This document shows positions 34,847-64,000 of a stretch of DNA of 64,000 nucleotides, piece by piece. Positions within the stretch are counted from its first letter, which is position 1, and every line of letters begins with the position of its first letter. Under the pieces are notes generated by a model. That model saw only the letters and a list, made by a program, of their open reading frames with translations. It ran no database searches and was not told the DNA's origin. A program made the position numbers and the translations under genes. Origin of the DNA: Sipunculus nudus (lineage: Eukaryota > Annelida > Sipuncula > Golfingiida > Sipunculidae); contig CM049317.1 of the NCBI GenBank assembly GCA_026874595.1, forward strand, positions 44,602,401 through 44,666,400, given 5' to 3'.

Positions 34847-37479
34847 TATTGTACTATTTGTAGGATGACTTCTGGTAAAAAAAGTCCTTGATCTTAAACT
34901 TTAAACTCCATCTGAGCCTCAGAAGGCAAAATACATGAAGTAAAATTTTGAAAGAAGCTCAAAAGATTTGTGACAATGTCTTCATGTCTAGTTGTAACTT
35001 CTTGGTTATTCCAAGCAGGCTCACAAACGTTTTAAATAAGAAAAGAAGAAAAAAAGGGAGGCATCATAAGTCTCCAGTTATAACTTGAATCGTCATGTTT
35101 GGACAGAGTAAGGTTTTAACTACAATATTTGACGTAAAGAACGCCCCGGCTGCTCTCAAAATTCATTTTTTAGCAAATATTTTTAACCCAAAACCCAATC
35201 CCCCCACCCCCTGTTTACAAAGTTCAGTTGTGACGTCTTACAATCCGCTGATCTTGACATCACAGCTCATTTGCGGTGATCCAGGGAAACCAAAGTACCC
35301 GACTGATGATTGTATGAAAGTAATAATTAATCCAAACCATGTCTATATATATATTTTCTGTATTTGTCATCTTCATGACAATTTATTTCATATGCACAGT
35401 ACTTGAAAGGCATATACACGAGTTGCATTGTAGGATATTCCATATACTCTTAATTGATAACCCCTCACCCCCACACTATAAGTGGACTACCCAATTAATG
35501 CCCTGATAATGAATCACGGCCAGTTGAGGGGAAGGGCATAAGATTCATTCTCGAGTTACCGGGCTTGGAGGCCTGACCTCCAGGGCCCGCAGGTAAGTCC
35601 CTGAGGGAGTAGCTGGGGTCCCTACGTATGTTTAAGGAAATGAAGTCTGTGATGCCAATGGTAGAGTAACCGGCTATATTACAGATCTTTAGTAAAGCGT
35701 ATACCCGAAGCATACCCTCTGTATCTGTAGTAAGCGTACACCCTATGCACTGACTGACTGTATACTGTTTTCGCATGTGAGTAATAAGCATTCTAAATTC
35801 GGACAGGTTTTTGATCTATTGGTGATGTTAAACGTAAATTCCTGTGTTGTTTTCTATTACATGTGGGGAAAACCCTACAGCATGAACAAGCCGATATATT
35901 TTGATCGAATCTGGAGCGCCATCTACAGCTGATCACAGGATAGAAAATCCCAGAAACGTTCGCCGAAGACCCAAATAAGCCGCCCCCCCCCCCCCCCCAC
36001 CCATTTTGTTTTAATTATTATTAAATATTCCCTGAACGAACGCAATTTTTTAAGTGTAATGATCTCTCGCAAGTCGCAAACGAGACCCATAGAGCAAATC
36101 GGGTAACTTCACCCAATATGTTGCTCAAAAAGGGACGATTTCCCCCCGTGCATTCAGTAGGATCCGTGAATTAAATATGCGTATGTAACGATCGAGATTT
36201 TTCTGTTCCCCCTTCGTTGGATTTGACACTCACATGCCCGCTTCTACTTGAAGCATTTTGTGCGATTCTAATTGTTGAAAGTTTATTTGCATAAAGTCAG
36301 CCCACGCAATTTTGCAGAGAAGCCAATCGGAAAACCATTGTAAAGGACACGCCCTACGCGATTAAATTCATCGATAACGTATATCTGCTGACATTTTTCG
36401 CGTATTTATATTTTTTAGTGAGGGCACGATGTTTAAACCGATATTTCCTGACGATCTGTTGACCTATGAGGTGACACATCCTTTCCAAAGTATTAACGCA
36501 CCATGATATATCCAATTATTTCCATAGGCTCAAACAACTGTGAGGCTCAGTAACAGCTGAAGTTACCCAACTATGAACTCTGCTGACACGGTTAAACTAA
36601 GGGACATAGGAATTCATATCCTAACATTTCTAAGGGACTATTCAGTCTGACGTTGGCTATTATTTGCTGAAAAGCTAACACGGTTTCCATATGTCAAAAC
36701 AAACCAAGATTTATGTAGGTGGTAGGTTTCGAACGGACATATTTCAATCAAAGCCGACAGAACTGTCATATTTTGATGTAACACTTGGAAAAAGTCAGCA
36801 GACTGGAGTGACGTTTGATTTCCTAAAAATTCACGCAATTAATTTTGCCCCCCTCTGCATCCATCCATGTCAGACAGGAACGAGAAAACAAAAACATGAC
36901 GTAGATAATACCAGCTTATAGGCCTATGACTTGAATTGTCCCTGTGATGTTCTCACTCATAACGATTGGCTGTATGTTATATGTGTCAGTCATCGTATTA
37001 ATCATCTATAATAATGTTCAACAACGGAAACGCCGCTAACGTAACCATGTGAGTGTTATCATGATAAACCGAAAAATCTATTTTTGAGGAACTTTAATCC
37101 GCCCCTGCTCATACTTCAATGTTTTCCTTTTCCCAAATTGAACTTTTTTATGGTTAATCCATTCAGTGAGGGGTTTCGCTGGGGTGCGAGTCATCGCTGG
37201 GGCGTGGTGATCGAGAGTAGACGCAAGTATGGAAATGTATAGGTACATGTTCAATTAGGAATGTTCCGTGTCCTTCTAATGTACAGACGGGGAGACAAGA
37301 GATCAGCCTAGATAAAAATGTTAAATAACAAGCCCTACCAACCTATTGCCAACCTGTGCAATGAGATGTACATCAGGTATAATGCTTACATGATAACTTG
37401 CTTGACCATCATTGGAAAAGTACTTGATTACCTTTCAAGTATTTGGGACACGTTTAGGTACAAAGCAAGTACATAACAT
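34847..37479. other. No gene seen; poly-C tract near 35982
   Basis: No protein domain or RNA gene is recognised. A C run of about 17 lies at 35982-35998. An octamer at 36285-36292, a CCAAT at 36323-36327 and TATTTATA at 36403-36410 are present but lead into no coding region. Confidence 0.4.
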
Positions 37480-39903
37480 TTTTAATCCTTGTACAAGCAC
37501 CAATTACACAAACGTCGCCCCTGGAATACTGATATGGATGCACACAACACCAAAAAATTATTGTAGGTGTCACTACCAGTTTTGTATACGACGAAGCATT
37601 TCGAGATGAACAGATATGCAAAATTTCAGGTACGCTCTGAAAATGGCGCATGACCTCCCGGCCCAGTGACCTTCCACTCACACGCTGTGAGAAATACCAG
37701 GATTATTGAGGTCTGGCAACACCCAGTCAGTTTGCGCTGGATAAAGTAAAATCTGACTGGCTCTGCGTTAAAAAAAAATCTGCAGAACTGGTAGAAGAAA
37801 TCTGATTGGCTTAGCGGGCGTGTAAACAAACATAGCTATGCGACTGCGAGGCAAGCTCGTGCGGCACGCAATACAGGAAATATTCAGACAGTGGGGTATA
37901 ACTGTCCTCAGGCAAGTCAGTATACAGACTGTGTTGCAAGCTGACGATTGCATCGTTTGCATTCCAGTTGGGTGAAAACGTGTAAAGTGACCAGTACCTC
38001 GAAGAACATCCTTTTGTGCTGGTGATACCTGCAGTTTGGTTAAATATAACGCAGGGGGAATTCCACAGAGACAGCACCGCCCAGAGGGCCAAACCTGACC
38101 GGCAACCGCGGTTTAATGCAGCGGTTAGTGTAGCGAATAGTTGAGCGTAGCGTAGCCGCTGCTTATGGAGCGTAAATTTCAGGCTGATATATCAAATATT
38201 TATGCAGGGACAAACACTTTGCAAAAATCATTATAGGTGGTGACACCAGTCCTGTGTATGAGAAAACCACAAAACATCCATGGACATGTCAAATTTTCTG
38301 GTCGATACATCAAACTTCTCTTGTCCCTTCAGCTGACTAAGCTAAGCTGAGGAAGCAAGTTGCCCCCTAAGTCAATAGTGGCTATGTGCAACGTGTAGCT
38401 ATTACACTGAGTGAACTCTTGACCTGTACTTGACTGCACTGACTGAACCCTTGATCTGTTGCTTAATTTGATTCAGTTGGCAGTATGCCAAAGCTATAAA
38501 TAGATACCGACAAAACCTTGGCCTGTTGCCAAATCTGTTTACACATACTGAAAGACTGGCTACAATGCTTTTTTTCATGCTTACATATTCAAAAGATTTA
38601 TTTTTATAAAAAATTTTAGACTTAATACATATGCCTATTGAAATCAAAATTCAGATATATGTTATTCAAGGGTTTATCTTACCCATAAGCTTGATATGGA
38701 CATCAATTATTTATGTTGCCTGTACAGCTCTGGTTATATATCCACAGAGCGCCGTCTGTCACTACAATAAATCTAAAAGCTTGTTTATGAAAGTATCTCG
38801 CTGTCCTTTCATTGTTAAAGGTCCAATAATTAAGCCAAAAATCATTTGGTACATGAACAAAGCCATCTAAAAATATTCTTTTTGTGCAATGTTACAGACT
38901 TTGAAACAACAGTTTTGCAGATGAAAACTGTTGCAGCCTTCAGTATATAGGTGTACTTGGCCACAAGACCAACTTCAGCTTTCTGTGACTCAATCAAAAA
39001 TCAATGAACTTGATCTATTATCATACAATTGAGTGAACCCTACCCTAGGATGATTTTTGTGAACAATTAAACTGCTCAGCTTGAGAGTTTCAGCATAAAT
39101 AAGTTTTAATGAGGGGAGCTGAAATAGGCAAAAATTACAATATTTTCACAAAAATTTGTGATGCTATTTCCTGTCATTTCTGAGTTTTTTATATTAGTAT
39201 GCTTAACAAAATTCATTGAACCCAAACCATTTGAACAATATTGAGCAGGCTAATCTCTGGGATCATTTCTGTGAAATATTGAACAACTTGGCTAAATGAT
39301 TTCTGAGAAGATTTTCAAAGGTTTCCTAGCTTTTTCCCCATAAAATGGAAGTCGATGCTGGTGGCACCACAAATATCTCAATCCAACATTTGACATGCGA
39401 CTGATTTTTTGCATAAAATTTTGGGATACTAGTTCCTGCTGTTCCTGAGAATTATAGGTTAATGTAGAGAGGACTGATGACCCCTTACAAAAAAAGTCAT
39501 TGCAGGTGATGCCACTAATACCTTAAGCTCCAGCAATTTCTGATATTGTAATTTTATTCTTTTTTTGAACAAATGGCTAAGTTCAGCTTCCTATAACTTG
39601 GCCAAAATTCACTAAGTTGATAAACAAAGTTGAGAGAGACTGATGGTTTCATTGAATATATCTGTGAAATATTGAACAATTTTGCTGGACAGTTTCAGAG
39701 AAGAAGATTTAAAGGTTTTTCGGCTTTTTCCCTATAAAATCCATGCTGATAGCAAAAAATTAAGTCCAATCTGACAGAGTTTTTTAGATGACTGATTCTT
39801 TGCATAAAAGTTGGTGATTCTAGCTCCTGCCACTTTGAGGTAGTATGGGTTAATACAATAGCCAACGCCACATCACACATAAGCTCACTGGTTTTCTCTA
39901 AAA
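37480..39903 (-). repeat. Dispersed 2.8-kb repeat, copy 2, inverted and interrupted
   Basis: Inverted relative of 11551-14330: CATAAGCTCACTGG at 39879 mirrors the start, TATGCCAAAGCTATAAATAG near 38485 mirrors the middle, and TTTTGCACAG/GGTGTCACTAC phrases mirror the end. A 544-bp insertion at 37631-38174 interrupts it, and 38550-38990 has no clear counterpart in copy 1. Confidence 0.65.
37631..38174. mobile_element. 544-bp inserted element with TACGCTC ends and 9-bp duplication
   Basis: TACGCTC opens and GAGCGTA closes the segment, and AATTTCAGG is duplicated on both sides (37622-37630 and 38175-38183). Removing it restores a continuous repeat sequence. A 9-bp duplication suggests a Mutator-like element; no coding. 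Confidence 0.7.
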
Positions 39904-41744
39904 GGTTTACTACAGCTTGCAGGTGTCAAGTAAAAAATACCAAGACAATATATTACCAGTGAATTATTTCTTTACAGTTTATGATACGTCAATATACATA
40001 AATATTTTGTAGTCAAAATAGAAAACATGCTGATAGAAACCGCCAATATGACACAGAAAAGATTACAATTTGTATAATTAAGCACAAAACAGGTGATATA
40101 AAAGTACATGTTCTAATAACCCTCACCATACAGACATGTACCACGTGTACAAACTAAACCACAATGATGAATTATATGATTAATCAGTTTTACTTAATTA
40201 TGTATCCAGTATGTACTTACTGATTAACATTGTCATTTTAATTACTGGCCAATCCTAAGAAGATTTAAATTCAGACAAAATTGTTTCATTATCTCAATTA
40301 TTCAAAAATTCTATATTGACGACTGTGTTTTTGTTTAATTCAAGATGCTAATATACATATTTGTGGGAGGCTCATTTACATTGATTAAATACATTTACAA
40401 AATGTGATTATTATGATATCATCTTGAGTAGCTATATTAATAGCATTTACACAAGTATAAGTATATATATATAAGATCTTGACAAAATTGTCTTGACAAA
40501 TAAGTAAAATAAAATGTGAAAAAAAAGCAGAATTCAAATTCAGTTGCAACATGGTGACAGAAGCACCAACTTGGTGGCAAAATTACTCCTATAAACAGCA
40601 TAAAAATCAGTAAAACAATCAGGAATTTAAAAATAAAATTGAAACTTTGGTGAAATTGCTTATTTCTTGTCTAAACATCTATTTCTAAAAGATAATCTTG
40701 TGGATTAGAAACTGCTCATATAAAACAATTTCCTTGTAATTATAACATCAGCCTCATTAAGAAATTAGTCTTGAAATGTTTGAAAAATATGAGACAGTTT
40801 ATGGATACAGCATTTGACTTCAGGTCAAAAGTTCATATACTGTTACTTTCATAAAGATTGCTGAAGTTTTAATCAGAATGCTGTCAATAATTACAATCTG
40901 ACTGATGTAGGCCCCTGCTATGCACTTCAGTAAGGAAGAAGAAAATACGCAAGAATTTTACACACAAATGCTTTATGTGTGCATGTTTTGTATGAGCACA
41001 GAATCAAATGAAAAGAAGCTGGAAGTGTAACCATAACATCATTTTACTTAAAAATGGCTTTCTTTACAGGTTGTACACTGATAAGTGTACAGAGTATTGT
41101 ATTTGTTCACTGTCATGGGTATTGCACAAAAAAATGAAAGAGCTAAGAGGAAGAGGATGTGTGTATATGTTTGTTTTTATATGTATGTATGCATGTATGT
41201 ATGTATGACACAATGATATGGCATACATTAACAGAATCCATGCAACCATAAAATATCATGATTCATAAGGATCATTTATACTTTAGACTGTTGTGTTAGT
41301 AATGCAGTCCTAGGCCTCTGGTTGTCTGTGCACAAAAACTTAAACAATCTTTGCAGAGAATGCACACTGCATGTGAGAACAGGACATTTATTTTTTTACA
41401 GATGTTATCACAAAATTTCAATTGGAAATCATATGACTCATTTCATTCAACCTTTACTCAAGGTTACTGAGTAAAATTTTTAACAACAATCATGTAACAG
41501 ATTAATATTTATGATTATGACCATTCAAACTTTTGTCATTAAAAATGTCTGTAATGACATAAATCATATATAAATAATTTACATATTAAACAATTTTAGC
41601 CTGAGCTAGACCATATTCAAGCAGTCACAGTGTGTTTCAGATGGTGACAGCCTGAGCTGGACTATGTCTTCAGTGTATTACAGATGGTGCTAGCCTGAAT
41701 TGGACCATTGTTTAGTTGTCTCAGTGTATTACGGATTCTGCTCA
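39904..41744. other. AT-rich, no gene seen; includes the AGPS 3' flank
   Basis: A short TATG microsatellite at 41183-41206 is the only clear feature. The last few hundred bases should be the AGPS 3' UTR. Confidence 0.4.
41397..41402 (-). promoter_or_regulatory. Possible AGPS polyadenylation signal
   Basis: AATAAA on the minus strand, about 340 bases after the AGPS stop. The region is AT-rich, so the hexamer could arise by chance. Confidence 0.3.
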
Positions 41745-62588
<20,844 letters not shown>

Positions 62589-62869
62589 CTGTGTGAACAA
62601 TAAAATATAACTAGAATACTGACAGGTCAGGACGGGCCGCGCAAAAGGCCCAAAGACTTCTAGTGCGGCTGAGTGATGCTTGGAAAAGTATAATAAAAGA
62701 CCTGATTACATGCAGAGACAGAGGAAACTGACCCAAAACTGTATTTAAACATCTGAACCAAGATAAATCAGTGATAGTCATGTATGAAGGTATAGGAGTG
62801 GATCATTCCAAGCAATAGAGGCATAATTACATCAGATGTGTTAAACAATAAGCCTGTTTAAGTATATAA

Positions 62870-63755
62870 ATCAGTAGGATGGTCCTGTGACTTTAACCTT
62901 TGAACTTGTGATGTTGAGATCAATGGTTCTTCCCGTATTGTAAGGTAATCCCAAAGTGAAAGATTCTGGATGAAAATCAAAGCCTCCACAATCCCCAAAT
63001 CTAGAGTTTTCTTGCTTTAGTGGTGGGCCATACATAAGTCAAGTTTGAAATCCATATGTCAATCCAAACTGGACAGGAGTTATAATTGGTATATCAATTT
63101 GTGGACAGATTACTCCTGTGTCCTTGGCCTTTGACTCCAAAACTGAAAGGGATCTTTCCATATTGGCAGGTGAGCTGTACGTTCAAGACAAAGGTCTGTT
63201 ATGAAAGGTTTTGCTTAAAATGCATCCACAATCTTTTTAAAGATTTGGGGCCTGCGACCTTGACCTTTGACCTCATGACCCTAAATTCAACAGGATGCTT
63301 GCTTTAGTGGTGTGCCGTTTATATAACTCAAGTTTGAAACCATATGTCAATCCCAACTGAAGTTATCTTCATGAAAGAATTTTTGGACAGATGACTCCTA
63401 TGACCCTGACTTTGTGACCCCAAGATTGATAGAAATCTTCCCCTATTGGCAGGTGTCCTATATGTGCAAGATGGAAGGTCTGGCATGAAAAGTTTGGCAT
63501 GCATGCAAAAACTTTTTAAAAATGTGGGTCCTGTGACCTTGACCTTTGACCTCATGACCCAAAAATCAAAAGGGTTCTTGCTTTAGTGGTGGGTCATATA
63601 GATATAAAGTTTGAAAACCATTCCAAACTGGAGTTATCTACTGGAAACTGAACTTGTGATACACAGACAGACAGACAGAAGGACAGGATGATAACTAAAG
63701 GGCACTCGCCAGACGGACAGACAGACGGGTGATTACTATTGGGCACCCACTTATT
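62870..63755 (+). repeat. Array element with alternating 134/146-bp spacing and GACAGACAGACGG tail
   Basis: CCTTGACCTTTGACCTCATG blocks at about 63257 and 63537 and related blocks at about 63117 and 63397 are spaced alternately about 134 and 146 bases. The unit mentions GCTTTAGTGGTG and AAGTTTGAAA repeatedly. The end holds GGACAGACAGACGGGTGAT and TATTGGGCACCC. Same general design as 1381-2425 and 53955-55545. It lies upstream of the first visible AGPS exon, presumably in an intron. Confidence 0.75.
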
Positions 63756-64000
63756 CAAGCAGAAAATGAGGTAAATCAAATGTTAATTAAAGCTGATATA
63801 AACCACATGAATAGCCTGAGCCAGACGGTTCAATCACAGGACACCATCACAACTGTGGGGTGGGGGACAGAATGGGTGGATGTTAAAGTATATATTTCAC
63901 TATCAGTATCACATCACCCCTCTTTGAAATTCAGGATTCATAAAACTCACAGTTAGGAACAACTTGAGATGGAGTTATCCAAATAACATATGGCTGACAA

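Noticed and set aside
35095-35406. 103-codon plus-strand frame as a possible gene
   Set aside because: No domain, no conserved motif, low-complexity end, no splice context; probably chance.
36285-36410. Orphan histone-like promoter
   Set aside because: Octamer, CCAAT and TATA-like boxes are present but no histone or other coding region follows; kept only as a side remark.
62589-64000. Search for the N-terminal AGPS exons (KWNGWGY region and PTS2)
   Set aside because: No frame on the minus strand here resembles those segments; the region is array repeat and AT-rich intron.

Overview
The window is nuclear DNA of a marine invertebrate animal. A mollusc, perhaps a bivalve, is my best guess. The reasons are intron-rich genes, protein sequences close to their human orthologues but clearly not vertebrate, AT-rich introns, and dense non-autonomous transposon families with internal tandem arrays and GGACGGAC-type motifs. 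The taxon is inferred from repeat style, not proven. There is no bacterial operon, no CRISPR array and no RNA gene that I can recognise.

Two host genes are present, in convergent (tail-to-tail) orientation. PSMA2, the alpha-2 subunit of the 20S proteasome, is complete on the plus strand: six coding exons from 21876 to 32704, 235 codons plus stop. AGPS, the peroxisomal alkylglycerone-phosphate synthase of ether-lipid synthesis, is on the minus strand. Sixteen coding exons from 62588 down to 41745 give the last 517 residues, equivalent to human residues 148 to 658 plus six extra; the N-terminal exons with the expected peroxisomal targeting signal lie beyond the right edge. Every exon boundary was placed by reading frame, homology and GT/AG signals; one PSMA2 intron is GC-AG.

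The other sequence is mostly repeats. Four copies (1-1240, 18144-19324, 46467-47370, 55622-57216) belong to one family. It is built on the 12-bp palindrome GGTGGCGCCACC spaced alternately about 129 and 149 bp, and is bounded by hairpin ends. Other array-bearing elements lie at 1381-2425, 53955-55545 and 62870-63755. Elements with clear termini are a 1.5-kb hAT-like transposon with a perfect 8-bp target duplication (33318-34838), a foldback element with an 8-bp duplication (22429-23359), a TA-flanked MITE (23385-24007), a 544-bp element with a 9-bp duplication (37631-38174), and several smaller MITEs. Two larger families occur as pairs: 8087-10190 with 26355-28215 (direct), and 11551-14330 with 37480-39903 (inverted).

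The most unusual observation is in AGPS. Around two consecutive exons, tandem arrays contain copies of the splice sites themselves. The acceptor of exon 59835-59915 sits in a 41-bp array of five units, and the donor of exon 58278-58403 in a 66-bp array of eight to nine units, most still carrying an intact GT.

The left 20 kb contains no host gene that I can recognise, only repeats and one frame-broken open frame at 15582-16320.
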